Assembly: GCA_037043015.1 (NCBI GenBank)
Contig: CM073321.1
Span: 40,754,420-40,818,419, forward strand
Reading direction: 5' to 3'
DNA: 64,000 nucleotides
Source: Bryum argenteum
Lineage: Eukaryota > Streptophyta > Bryopsida > Bryales > Bryaceae
Shown: positions 46,420 through 58,639 of the stretch, piece after piece
How the letters are laid out: each line of letters opens with the position of its first letter
Position numbering within the stretch: the stretch's first letter is position 1
The notes under the pieces: model-generated
The model's input: the letters and a program-made list of their open reading frames with translations, nothing else
Databases searched by the model: none
Told to the model about the DNA's origin: nothing
Translations under genes and position numbers: made by a program

Positions 46420-46475
46420 TCGCTCTAACAATGTCGCCCTGACACCGCCGGTCGCCCTGCCACAGGAGGTTAAAT
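46420..46475. repeat. short GC-rich array (three CGGTCGC words)
   Basis: ctccggcggtcgctctaaca and caccgccggtcgccctgcca. It lies upstream of paralog 2, at the equivalent place to the array before paralog 1, but is much shorter. Confidence 0.7.
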
Positions 46476-46658
46476 ACAATCGTAATTGGCCGTAGTCGTC
46501 ACTTTTCAGTCCACGTGTTGTGCTGCTGCGCATTGTCTGGTGTCGACTCAAAGTTGCCACTTGCTTGCTCGATTGGTCGGCCAATGTGGACTGCACTATT
46601 TTTGGTGTTTTGTATCAAATATCACATCATAGCCGCATTTCCGTGATCGGAGGTAACA

Positions 46659-48239
46659 ATGACTACAATTGCGGAACGTAAAATAGTACTCGGCGAACGA
46701 CGCAATAGGAGAGGAAATAAACACAAGAGGAATCACCGTATTTTCCAAGATGCCACTCAACGCGCTTTTCCGGGGTGGTAGACCAAAGAGAGTGTGTGGA
46801 GTCAGAAAACAGTGAAGAATTACATCGCCTGGTGCCACATCAGCAAGTTGTTTCTACACTTTCGACATGAGACGCACTGGAAATTAAATGCTGCAAATCT
46901 GCAGTAATGTAAGCATGAAGAATTTGTACAACGATGTATTGAAGTGTGGAGGTTCCTTTATAAAGGCAAGAATGTCACCAAGAACGAGGTTTCGTATTAT
47001 ATTGCTCAAATGGTGTATGCAGAGGTAATATTGGAGAAAGTGGTGGATTGGAGCTCATTGAATAAAACGCCTCAAATCTTCCTTTCAACCAGGCAAGACA
47101 TTCCAAGAGCTCCATTGTCAGAAAACCCACAAGAAGGTCTTACGGCAGCAAGGCATCGGAAAGATGGGGATGCCGATGATGTGTATGTTTGGAAAAATCC
47201 TAATTCTGATGAAGAAGAGGTTCACGAGAGGGAGCATCATACTCCTCTTTTAGAAGGTTCTATTGGTGACGTAGAACACTTTCATGTGGGTGAAACAAGT
47301 GTGCGGGATTCGGATGTGATTGATGCACCTGCGAAGCACATCGACGACCTACGAACAGAAGGAGAAGCCGATGTCATTGAACACATGGAGGTTGAAGGAA
47401 TGTTTGGTGCTTGTACTTTGGGTCCACCCGAAGTTATAGTTGGGCCTATTATGAGCGCCCCTCCTCAAACAAATGTTAGCTTAGAGGAGGAGACTCAAGA
47501 ATATCCGATGGAAACGACTGAACGGCCAGAAAGAGAAGGAAATGAAGAAGTAGAGCTGGAGAAGGAAGTTCAAGTGGTCTTCAAAGGGAAACGCCCGAAG
47601 GAAGTCGAAGATTCGTGCATAAAGGAGATGAAGAGGGCTTCTGAGGATTATGAATATTTGTTTCATGCTTTGTCATCGGAATGGAGAAAGTGTGCTAAAC
47701 TCCAACATGACATTTAGGAAATCAAGGATGCAAAAAAGAAGATCCAAGACGTGGCGACGAATGTTTTTCCAGCTCTGGATGCATCGGATCAGGTCGATTA
47801 TGAGAAAGAGCTCATAAAGCAGGAAAAACATTTTGAAGATGTGCGAAGGAGATATAATCACGTCGACGAATGCTTTGTAGTCAATGATTGGGGTCGCGAG
47901 AAGGATATTATGGTTGAAGGAGCCAAGGACCAAGGTCATTGCAAAAAGAAGCAAAAGGAATTAATTTCGGCATGCGATGCCTTGAGAGCTGAGATTAAAA
48001 GGATGAACCTAGCTTCGAGAAGATTGAAGGAGAACAAGGAAAAGCTAGTACTCAATACAATAGATGGAACTGTGGATATTGCGGAAGAGGGTCAAAGTTC
48101 ACAGCGCAATGAAACAACTCAGGAGTTGGTCAAACAGCTACTTGTGTCTGCAGAAGAGAAGAGGTTCTTAAAAGCAAGGATCGAAGATCTATGTACTGCA
48201 AATAAGGCAAAGGAGAAATATCGGAGCTGGTACCATTGA
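46659..48239 (+). pseudogene. paralog 2 of the RING-like family, without RING, three nonsense codons
   Basis: One frame from ATG 46659 to 48239 with stops at 46779-46781 (TAG), 46905-46907 (TAA) and 47715-47717 (TAG) and no frameshift. The shared domain is clear: VKNYIAWCHISKLFLHF, FVQRCIEVWRFLYKGK, IAQMVYAEVILEKVVDW. An acidic middle is followed by a long Lys/Glu coiled-coil region (KRMNLASRRLKENKEKLVL) to the end (EKYRSWYH). Unlike paralog 1 there is no C-terminal RING. All three stops can arise from CAG or CAA by C to T. Confidence 0.65.
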
Positions 48240-49734
48240 GAAAAAATCGGAAGTACAATGGAAGAAGATTAGAGTAAGCGGAATCAAATTTTAGAAAGAC
48301 GTTCGTGTGTTGGTTATATCCATTTACTTTATTTTATTTTTGAATTGAAAGTTGGGAGATATGTGCAAGGCTGGATGTTATACAGTGTACCTTTTTGATT
48401 ATATGATATGTTTGTACTAGTAAGATACCCGCTGAATGATGTTATGTTTATTATTTGTATATATGCCCAAGGTGTTAGTTTTATCATCGTGTTTATTCTT
48501 TTTATTTTTTTATTTCTTCTTTTAAATGCATGAATTACAAATATGTAAAAAAAGGTTGGTAGAATGGTATGCAGGTTGGTAATTATTTAACTTGGTAGGT
48601 TTGTATGTTGGTAAGTTGGTGGATACTTTTATGATTCAATATATTTATTAGGGTTAGAGAAAATAAAAAAACTTCCTCCTCCCCCCTTTAGTATAACTTC
48701 CTCTATTAATCAGCATCCTACAAAGTCAAAGTAAATCATGACATGTAGATACATATCTCTTACAGGAAATTTTATTCTTCCATAATTTTTATAAGGTCTT
48801 TTTTAGTTAACACAAGTTTTAAGATCGTTATCCCTTTCCACTAATCTATTTTCCCTATATTATTCAATATTCTGCTGATTCAAAAGACTTGCAAGTAAAT
48901 GATGACCTCTAGATGCGTTATCCCCACGATTTTCTAAATAACACCATCATTTCCATAGGGTAATAATTAGCTAGTCTAAGGATTTAGATTGTCCCCGTAC
49001 CCCCTTTATCTATTTTTTCTTATTTTAAAAAGTTCTGGTGTTTCTAAGTACTTGCAACCAAAATCCACCCTATAAATCCTTTACTCCTACGATTTTTTTT
49101 TATAGCTCCATCATGTTCATAAGGTACTTATTAAATAGTCTAAGATTTAAAATTATTTTTTCTCTCCATTTAACTATTTTTTGTCTATTATTTAAAGCTC
49201 TACTTACTTCGAACATTCTAGATTAATTTGGGAAAAATAGTACAGGTTGTCCTATAATATTTTTGATGGTTCCATCATTTTTATATGATCCATATTAGCT
49301 AGTCCAAATGTTCAAATTACATTCCCCACTTTGTTTTCGTATGCATCTGCGCACACTCCCTACTTTCACATGACTATTTAATTTTTAGAAATTTGGAAAA
49401 AATACTTCTGTTCCTCCCGTGGCCGTAAGACGTTTACCTTTTATTCTCATTTCCCTTATCATTTGAAGTTGTGGTGGGTGCACCTAAATTAGGACTTATG
49501 GATGCGATTTCCCTATGGTTATTTTTATGATTCCATCATTTTCATAGGGTCATTAGTAGAAAGTCCAATTATTAAAATCACATTATTGCCCCATTTATCT
49601 ATTTTATCTCCTTTTTTTATAGTTTTGATGGTTCCAAATACTTGCAACCAAAATCCATCATATAAATTCGTTACTCCTTTGATAATTTTTACAAATACGC
49701 CGGGAGGAAGGTTAGTCTTTGCCCATCATCTATA
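48240..49734. repeat. AT-rich stretch with diffuse repeats
   Basis: cttgcaaccaaaatccaccc (49050) recurs as cttgcaaccaaaatccatca (49640) with similar flanks. Words such as tccatcattttcatagggt and tagtccaa recur several times from 48.7 to 49.7 kb. No gene seen. Confidence 0.6.
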
Positions 49735-49970
49735 CTGCCGGTCGCCCTCTCACCTACGTTCGCCCACCAGCTGGATCGGCGGTCGCCCGTCCGCTGCATC
49801 GGCGGTCGCGCGATCTGGACGTCGCGCCTCCAAACTGACGTCGCGCCCTCTCATCTGGAGGTCGCGCCCTCTGACCGACGGTCGCCCACTAGGTGGATCG
49901 GCGGTCGCCCATCGGCTGGATCGGTGGTCGCCCTGGCACCAGGGTTACAGATACGCGCGGGGACACCGGC
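49735..49970. repeat. GC-rich array before paralog 3
   Basis: About nine GGTCGC words, including gatcggcggtcgccc three times, plus gacgtcgcgcc words. It is followed at 50005 by gcgcattgtctggtgtcgac, which also follows the array before paralog 2 (46530). The upstream region is therefore duplicated together with the gene. Confidence 0.9.
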
Positions 49971-50217
49971 AGTCGCCATTTTTCACCTCCACGAGTCGGG
50001 CCTTGCGCATTGTCTGGTGTCGACCTCCGGTTGCCGCCTGCTTGTTTGAGCGCTAGAACGTGCGGTGATTGGCGCACACGTGCCACACATTTACATTTTA
50101 CACATACGTGCTGCCCGATTTTTGAGTTTTTCAAATTGTGTGTTAGTCCACGGAATAGATATAACTTTGTTTTGAGGTCTTTTTTAAGTTTCTTCGTTGG
50201 TTAGCATTTGGGTGACA

Positions 50218-50949
50218 ATAACGCCTAGCCAGGAGCGGAAGATAGCGAGAGACAAGGACCGCAAGAGGAAAGGAAAGAAGCAAAGGAGATTTCACAATAT
50301 TCTCATAGATCCCACGCAACATGCTTTTCCGGGGTAGGCGACAGTAGAGGGACCGTGGACCCTTAAGACTTGCAAGTGGTACATTGCTTGGTGCCACATT
50401 GGCCATTTGTTTCTACACTATTGTCACGAGTTTCATTGCCGCTTGAATTGCGCAAATTTGCACTATAGCAATCACGATGAATTTGTGCAACGATACATTG
50501 AAGTGTGGAAGTTCCTCTATGTCGGTGTGCATGTGGTGAGCAACGAGGTTTCGTACAACATAGCACAAATGGTGTACGCGGAGATAATTTTGGAGAGGGA
50601 GGTGGATTGGAGGACGTTAAAAAACTCCCCTCAAACAATTAAGCCAACAGAACCCCATATTCCGCGAGCTCCTTATCCAGCGGCCAACCCAGGAGAAGGT
50701 CTTACAACGCCTAGGGGTTACAGAGGAGGAATCCCTGATGAGGACATAGTTTGGTCAGATTCGGAAGAAGAAACGACCGAAAGGCGAGAAGTGGATGAAG
50801 GGGAGCCGAACGAAACCATGGAGGAAGATGAAGCACATTTGGATGAAGTGGGGCCAAGCCAAGTTTGTACAGAAGGGGGGCCAAGCCAAGTTTGTACAGA
50901 AGGGGGGCCAAGCCAAGTTTATAATGAAGGGGGCCCAAGCGAAGAATGA
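50218..50949 (+). pseudogene. paralog 3 of the RING-like family, short
   Basis: One frame, with ATA at the place of the start (50218-50220; paralog 2 has ACAATG at the equivalent place). A TAG lies at 50335-50337. Shared domain: CKWYIAWCHIGHLFLHY, FVQRYIEVWKFLYVG, IAQMVYAEIILEREVDW. An acidic tail ends in three to four copies of a 9-residue repeat (GPSQVCTEG). It has no RING and no coiled coil. Start loss and nonsense both fit G-to-A or C-to-T changes. Confidence 0.6.
50851..50940 (+). repeat. 27-bp tandem repeat at the 3' end of paralog 3
   Basis: ggccaagccaagtttgtaca followed by gaaggg repeats in frame three times, the last diverged. Confidence 0.95.
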
Positions 50950-51545
50950 CTGGTAGTTAGTTAATCACGTTTTTTTAGCAGTTGTAGGAAAAGTAGTGTA
51001 CGCAATATCAAACACTAAGTGCAATTGCCATTTTGTATGCAAAAACGTTGAATGTGAATATGAAGTTTTTGATTTTCTTCAATTTAAATATTCTTGGTGA
51101 ATGAAATCTCACTATTGCATTTGGTATAAGCATAAGGGAAAAACCTTCAATGTCCAAGGTACCTTCATTAATATATGGCAATTTTTATCATTCTTAATTA
51201 TTTAGGGAATGTGGATTAAGCAATATTGATCTCTTTATTTTTTGGATTTGGAGCAAGAGAAGTTAAAACTCTATTTTCTAATAGGAGTCCTTATTGTTCT
51301 CTCTCTTGCCTTTCCTTGTTCCCTTTATTTTATTTTTTATTTTTTATTTTTTATTTTTCAATTTTTTTTTTAAATTTTTTTAAAAAAAAAGAAAAGCACA
51401 ATTGCCAATAAAACATTTTTGAGCCGCATGGTCTCCGGGACTGTAGTCCAGGGTCGCTGTACTCCGTGGACTATGGATATTGACCATGGCCCCCTACAAA
51501 TTTGTGGTTGGGGAGTAAAGTGCTCTTTGTCGAAAAAATCTGTCA
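50950..51545. other. AT-rich 3' flank with poly-T/A tract at 51315-51400
   Basis: The tract contains several tttttattttt units. No gene. Confidence 0.5.
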
Positions 51546-51547
51546 TT

Positions 51548-51700
51548 GCTAGGGCGACCGGCGGTCCAACTGGGTCAGAGCTAGGGCGACCGGCGGTCCA
51601 CCTAGCGCGATGAAGTCAAGGCCAGGGCGACCGGCAGTTCATATGGCGCGACAGCGTTGTTGTTAGGACGACCTAGCCGAACTGCCGGTCGCCTTCTATG
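51548..51700. repeat. GC-rich array, GACCGGCGGTC words, before the hAT fragment
   Basis: gggcgaccggcggtcca twice, then gggcgaccggcagttca and aactgccggtcgcc. This is the same motif as at the ends of the 7.2-kb hAT-like element. A TATA-like word (tatataag, 51733-51740) follows 33 bp later. Confidence 0.85.
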
Positions 51701-51910
51701 CGCATTTGCCCCCGACTTACAGAAGTATGGAGTATATAAGGAGTCGTTCACGGGCTTGAAGCCACTTTCCTTTGTGCTTTGCCCGTTGTCTTGGGTCTCC
51801 CCATGAGAAGCCCCCTGCTCGGTCTATATGTGCAAAGAGTAACTTGAGTCCTTGTAGTGTGCGTTGTCGTCACCAGTTTCATTGCACCGGCGGGGGTGCG
51901 ATTCCGGAAC

Positions 51911-52516
51911 ATGGAGCACTCTTCCTAGTCCAACGGGGTAGCAGATAATAGAAGAGACACTCGCAAATGGGACGATTGGCTACAAGTATCCACGGAACGG
52001 AACAACAAGTCAAGTACTCGTGTGTGCTTATTCTGTGGGAAAAGCACAGTCTTTGTAAGGCAACGAGTATTTGCTCATTTTGGAAATCCTCAGAATTCCC
52101 CATTACCCCGGTGTACGAGGTTACCCTGTGGAGTTCTCGAGCTATTCCGTGACTGTGGAGGGATGGTTCCAGAGAACAACATTCCTTATGCGGATGTTGT
52201 TCCTCAGTCAGGAGTGGATGCCGGCATACTGTATGTGGCAAGGAAAACTATAGAGAACATAGATTCCCCTCGCATAAAGTCTGTACAAGTGCCATCCCCT
52301 AACCTAAGGTCTATTCAGGTGCCATCGTCTAACAAGGGGAGTCATGGCAGCAATGGACAAAGGATCTCTACACTCTCTAGTGGACGGCGACATGGACAAA
52401 GGAGTATGGAGGATAGTTTTGATCTTGCCACTAGGCAAAATTTGAATGCAAAGTGGGCTTCATTTTTCTATGAGGCAAACATTGCATTCAATGTCATACG
52501 ACATCGGAGAACGTAG
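51911..52516 (+). pseudogene. 5' part of a hAT-type transposase
   Basis: One frame from ATG 51911 with a stop at 51926-51928. It shows RVCLFCGKSTVFVRQRVFAH (BED-like CxxC...H finger, binding terminal repeats in hAT transposases), a Ser-rich linker, and ATRQNLNAKWASFFYEANIA then FNVIRH, which fits the conserved Trp/Phe-rich segment after the finger in hAT proteins. The sequence stops at a repeat end (52514), so the DDE core is missing. Given the GC-rich motif upstream, it may be a remnant of the autonomous partner of the 7.2-kb element; this is inference. Confidence 0.55.
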
Positions 52517-52945
52517 AGGCGTGAGCGTAGAGCATAGAGCGTAGAGCGGTGAGCGGTGAGCGTAGAGCAGTGACGGGACAATTTTGACTATTTTATAACA
52601 ATTTTTTTTCAAAGTAAAGTACTCTATTACCACTTAATTTTGTACTGTACTATCTTAAAATGTCTATTTTTAGGGTTTAGGGTCCCTAATTCCGTGGTTT
52701 TGGGTCTACTTTAAATGTGGGTTCTACCTCACAAAAATATTTCATTTGTATTGTCTTGAAGATTTTATGTGAATATATTGAAAATAGGGCTGATGTCATT
52801 ATATTGATGAACGTGTAAATTGGAGCCATGACTATTTAAAGGTAAGATTGAACATATGTTTTAGGTAATTCTAAAAATTGTTATTGGGTTTAGGATTTAG
52901 AGATAAATTAGGGCTGACGTCATCATGAAAATACAACAAAAATTC
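52514..52945 (+). repeat. repeat end block, copy at the start of the large gene region
   Basis: tagaggcgtgagcgtagagc and several gagcggtgagc words are followed by gggtccctaattccgtggtt and aaattagggctgacgtcatc (52906-52925). The same order is at 63120-63580. Confidence 0.75.
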
Positions 52946-53137
52946 AACAAAAGCAAAGAACCCTCGAGATCTATACTACATCCTTAGATAGTTGCTTCTT
53001 ATGTAACGCGCTGCTCACACGAGTTCGTCGAAGAATACTGCGCATGTTGTGAAACAATACTGATAAAGGAAAAAATATAAATGACAATAAGATATATAAT
53101 TCAATTTTCAGTAATAGAAACTGTCTCATCGTTTAAT

Positions 53138-53215
53138 CTAATGTAGTGGACGGTTTAGACATAATGATGGCATAGCGGAGGTCCGGGTTCGATCCCCATC
53201 GGACTCGTTTGAGCA
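53138..53215 (+). repeat. tRNA-derived SINE-like element, copy 2
   Basis: A-box-like CTAATGTAGTGG (53138-53149), B-box GGGTTCGATCCCC (53185-53197) and the tail TCGGACTCGTTTGAGCA (53199-53215) shared exactly with copy 1 at 4.8 kb. Confidence 0.55.
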
Positions 53216-56200
53216 TCGCGTTGTGCACAAGGCAGCTATCCTGAGCTAATAGGGAAAAACTAGAAGCTCCTATAGACATTGACAAATATAGAGTAGCAGT
53301 GACCTATAAGAACTTGTATACGTTTTAAAATTTTAAATGTCATTTGAAATAGTCGGGTGTGACAAGTAAACCCAACATATAGATCGAGTACAGAATTGCA
53401 CATTGAAATTGTTCAATACGGTTGAAGGTTTCGATACTGACAAACACACATATATGTAAAATAATGTAAATCATATGAAAGTAATGAGTTGTAGGGTAAG
53501 GCAACTCATGAGAGTTGGCCCTACATAGTCATCTCTGAAATAGTAAAAAAAATAAACACACTACGATGAAGGTGAAGCACCATTAAAATGATGGTCACAC
53601 TGATCTGCCTCTAAATCAATGTACCTAAGCACACCAGCTCTAAAGCGACGGCGTGAAGAATTCGGTACAGGAGAAGTTGGAGCTGCGACGAAGGCCCGAG
53701 CAACATGCTCCGCATAAGAGGGTAGAACAAGTGTGGGAGGTGGGCTATTGAAGAGATGAGCGTTTCGGGTCAAATGTCTTGACATGCTTGCATATCTAAA
53801 TAATCATAACCAGTCAATGCTATGAATGTAGTACGGACTTTGAAATCACAAAAAGTCATTGAGTTGAATTGACTACACACCAATTTAATTGTGACGCTTC
53901 TTTAGATACGGTTCATCGGAGTCGTAATCGTCACCAAAGGCTGATTCCCGACTTTCTTCTTCCAACGGTTTAGGGTGTTTGAAGGTGGCCAAGAGTCCAT
54001 CAAAAATTTCCTCATCTGCCTCAAAAGCAATGAGGTGACGATTGGAGCGTGCACATGCAATGATTGAAGCACCTGCAGATTAGGAAATTCACATGAGTAC
54101 CGAACTTGAAATTTGCAAACTGCTTATAAATGGGAACTTGAAGTTTTACCGGTACTAGCGCTGAAGTCAAACACGATTCCCCCATCGTCCGTGAGGCAAT
54201 CCACAAAGCACTGCAAAAACGATGGATCCTTCTCACGTGAGCCGCGCCACGGCTTCGCGTTAGTGCGGTAGGTATTGGAACTCGCGTCAGCAAAGTTACT
54301 GACCATGTCATCCTCGTCAGGTATGATCGCGACTCCTGCGTATGCTTGCGCCACCTGTCGTATATTGAACATCTTCACGAAGTCCTTACGAGCAAAGACC
54401 TTGATGCTAAAGTTATGGGTGTGCAATAAGCAATTCGAAATAAGAGAACATAATGTTGAAATGAGAGATTAAACCAAGTGCAATATTCGAAGTATACCTC
54501 TCTTGCGGTAGCGCCAGGTTTAACCAAAGGAAGGAAGTTATAGGCTTACCACTCTCGCACAAGCCGGAAATTGTAAATACTAGCATGATCGTGGAGGATG
54601 CGGTCAATTTTGACGTCCTTGGAGTGCATAATAAGGATAGTTCCAAGGTCAGTCAAATCGTATGAGGCGAAGACAAAAATGGACTCGAAGTAATACGAAG
54701 CACGCTTGTTCCATACGAGAACTGCGTCCGGCGAGACACCAAGCACGGGCAAGTTCTCGGAAACGTCTGCAGAGATAAGGTCAATCCCGGGATGTTTGGG
54801 CTTGTACTCCATCTTCTCGCAAGGGTAGTCCCTACCCTTTCCAATCTGTGGATCAGACACAAAGTATTTGGAAACCAATAAACATAATAGAGTAACTTTA
54901 GTAGGAAAGCAATCCATAGTTAGAGAGGGATTTACCTTCTTAATGTGTTGATCCATAGCCTGAATAGCGTCTACCCAGCCTGCACCCTTTGTAGACTGCT
55001 CAACCAAGGCGCCCGTGTCTCCTTTCTCTAGGAACATAGGGAGCGTCACAGTTGTAGGAGAAGATGAGGTACTACCACATTTTTGGGAATAACTGTGGGA
55101 CACATGGGTCCATTAGATTGCGTCGGTCCATGTGACAGAGGGGATTCACGAGGGGCTGACGACGATGGAGGAGTAGATCCCACATTCGAAATTCCACCCT
55201 CAGATGCTTGTGTTTACCCCCGTGCATGCCTTTGTGGCACAACCGCTTGCATGTCTGAGGCAGCTAGACCTCTTACACCACGCCCACCGTTGTTGACAAC
55301 CGTCCCTTGAGAAGCTTGTATCATATCAACTTCTCTTTGAACTTTAATGTATACAGAAGCGCACATGTTAGATAAATAACAAAGTACACAAGGAAAAGGT
55401 AACTTACATACATTTCAATCTGCACCACCTGCAAGCTCATCGAGAATGGGAACATCTCCATGCTCTCCCTCGTTGTCTTCGTCATTCTATTTGTGCTCCT
55501 CAACCTCCTCTCCTTGTTCCTCCTCCTCTGGCTCAGGGGTAGGCTCTTTTTTGTGACGTTTGCGGCTTCCACCTGCATGTCCTCTACCTTTCGGTGCAGC
55601 CACGGGGGGGTGGTGGTGGAGCACCCGGAAGCATGCAGAAGTCGTCGTCATTATCATCAACCTGTAGTGCCACAGGAGCGGCGTTGATCGATTCCGCTAT
55701 CTGCACAAGATGCTTCTCTTCCTTGTGAACATGGTGGGTTTGAGACTCTAGAAACCAACCACCAGTCAACAGTAAAGCCATCTTGAACCGCTGCCTCCGA
55801 TCATTGGAAAAAATCGACATCGGTTTCTTCTTCAAGTACGGGACTTGGAACTCAGATGGAATGCCCAATGTAGCGAGACCACCCTTAGCAACGAGCTCTT
55901 GTTTGATATACCTACAATGAGTATAAGCAATTAGAATCACTTGGAAGAATTTGATGATAAGAAAATAGACAATACAAAACGGCGTGCTCGAACCTGAACA
56001 TCAATCGTTTCTTAGTTTAAGCACCCCTGCCAATCTTGTCGATGTGAGAGCCTTCAAGGAACTTAGGGCTGGCTTTGGGCCCTACGTAAGCATCAAAAGT
56101 CTTATCTCATAAAAGAAGTCGCCATTTTTCGACGTACTCTTCGGGCATCAAAATTGCGTCAAGGTTCGGGATTGGGGAATCTCTTGTTTAAAGAACTTGT

Positions 56201-58639
56201 CCACCTCCTCCTTAAGATACGTCGCTAATTGCGGTCAACGATTGAAGTTAGTAAAAAACATCATAAATTGGTATGGAGAAAAAAGTGTAAGTAATGTGAT
56301 TGAGTGGATATTAAGTACTTGCGACCACAGTGCTGCACGAGCAAGCCATGCCTCCAACACCCTGTCTTTCATCTCGACCGGGTCCGGAAAGCGAACACTT
56401 CGTCGGAATGCCGGAGTGTTCCACCAACAAAGCCACATGGTTTTCACTTGAGTTCCTTTGAAACGTTGGTGGTGGCGACCTTCTGGAGGCGCTCCAGAGA
56501 CATCTCAGGATCCTTCTGATGGCTATACTGAAGATTGATCTACATCGAAATACAACAAAGAGATTAAAAATTTAAATAGAGGGGTGTCGACAAGGGATCG
56601 AGAGAAAACAGTAAGTTTGGTCGACAGAATTCATTCCTCTTGCTCAAATGCTTTTCCTAACTCTGGATTAGCAATGGCAAGCATTTTGTCGAAATCCTTT
56701 TGTCAAATTTGTTTAATCTCAGCCTTGAGAGCCTCGTCCATTGCCGTCCAAACTCCTTGTGCTGTCCTCTCGTTTACGGGAGTGTCCTCGTAGTACTGGG
56801 CTTGGGCTTTGTCGGCGACCTCAGCACATTGCCTCTGGACGATCAAAGAACGCATGTTAGAGAACGTAAAAAGCCTAGTTGAAAATGAATTCATATAGAA
56901 GATATGATTACTGACGCACCGCGTAGAGGAACTTGATGAAGACGTCTTTAGTCACAAAGTACCAAGTTTACCTCAGCTTATCTTTTGCAGCGTAACAGTA
57001 CTTCTAGTCCTCAGCAAAGATCAGGGGTTTTCATTCTTCAAGTGGCATCTTGCGAAACTTGCGCATGCGATGCAACCTCGATGGCAGACTATCTTCTACA
57101 TGATCATGCTTTGTGGACCTATTCATGAAGTGATTTCATAAATATATATAGTGTGTATAATACACTACAGTCAAAGAATATTATACAAAATTAAACTAAC
57201 CAGTTGAAGTCATTCATCACGTTGATTAGTACTTTGTATTCCGCACGTCCGTCGAGGACAATGCTGTCGCCAAGAAATACCAATCCAGATCATCTCTGCG
57301 CATTTGCTCAATGTACCGCATCCAAGCAGTGACGCGATGATTCTACTCATAGACGTAGAAGTATTTGCCACTGAGTTGGCAAAGGTCCGGATCGGCTTGC
57401 AATGAGATTTTGAACCGATCATTTGCCGCTTTCCAATGAGGGTTATTCCAAACTGCATCATCGTCCTTCACCAACCGTTGCTTTCCGTTCTTGCTAAAGG
57501 GAGAAACATATAGAACGCGATCGTCCTCTCGGTAACCTTTAACAACGCCAATTTGTAAACATCTGTTTCTATAATGGGACGGACCTTGGGGTAACAGAAG
57601 AGGCGACAAAGGGGGATACGAAGTCGAGATTTCTCGATAGGTTTGATTCTCAACCTAGATATAGTGTTGATAGAGTTTCCCTTTTATTGAGCTCGTAACT
57701 CGTCGGCGCTCCACATAGGATCCATCTCAGCCAAATGACTTAGCATTTCAACAACCCCAACCTCGACAATATCTGGGAAAGAAGGAGTTTCTCCGGGAGA
57801 TCTAACATTTGGAGACGCTGCTACCATAAATGTATTCTTTTCGTCAGCATCGACATTATTGCGCAAAGGCTGTGTATCCGAAATTATCTCTTGAGTATCG
57901 TCATCTTCATCTTCGACCATGGCAGATTGTGAGGTGAGTTGAGGGCGTTGCGCGGTATGAGTCTGAGCGGTAGTCGATGGCGGACCTGACTGCTGTCCCC
58001 ATCACGACCTTCAGTTGTTGCCATGTCGATAGGATCGCTCTCAGATGACAGCGAGGCATTCGATAGTGGGGTCTGCGCAAGAGTACCGATGAAATTTAGT
58101 AATAAATAATGATAAATCATATAGAAATAGAGTTGTACAAAAATTTACAATTGAAGACCACATGAACTGTGTCATGTGGTCTGATAATGTATCATGTGAG
58201 AATATTGTCACAAAAGTAGAATGTATTATTCTAGCTAGACTTTGCCGCAATCCTCTTAGAACGTCGTGGGCCAAGTCTAGCTCAAGCTTCAGCTTCTAAG
58301 CGCAATTGCTTATTATGCGCCCTCCAGCACTTCATGTAAGTAGCTCGTTGATCTTCAACAACAGTTACAGGAGCAGTCAATGTTGATTGAGCACAGTCCG
58401 TGTTAGTATCTGAAGTAGCAGCTGGAAGTGCCCGAACCAATGTGCGTTTACCCTCTATGTCTAAGACTCTAGCTCGCATGCTAGACAAATCGCTATCGCT
58501 CTTTGACTCTAGATAGGAGTCCTCTGGCTCGAAGTCAATCGATTCCTACATGAGCAAACACAATAAGAATTCAGGGCGTCAGTATAATATTCTCAATGAG
58601 ATGAGAGAAGAAATATTGGTGTTATTATTGAAATGACGG

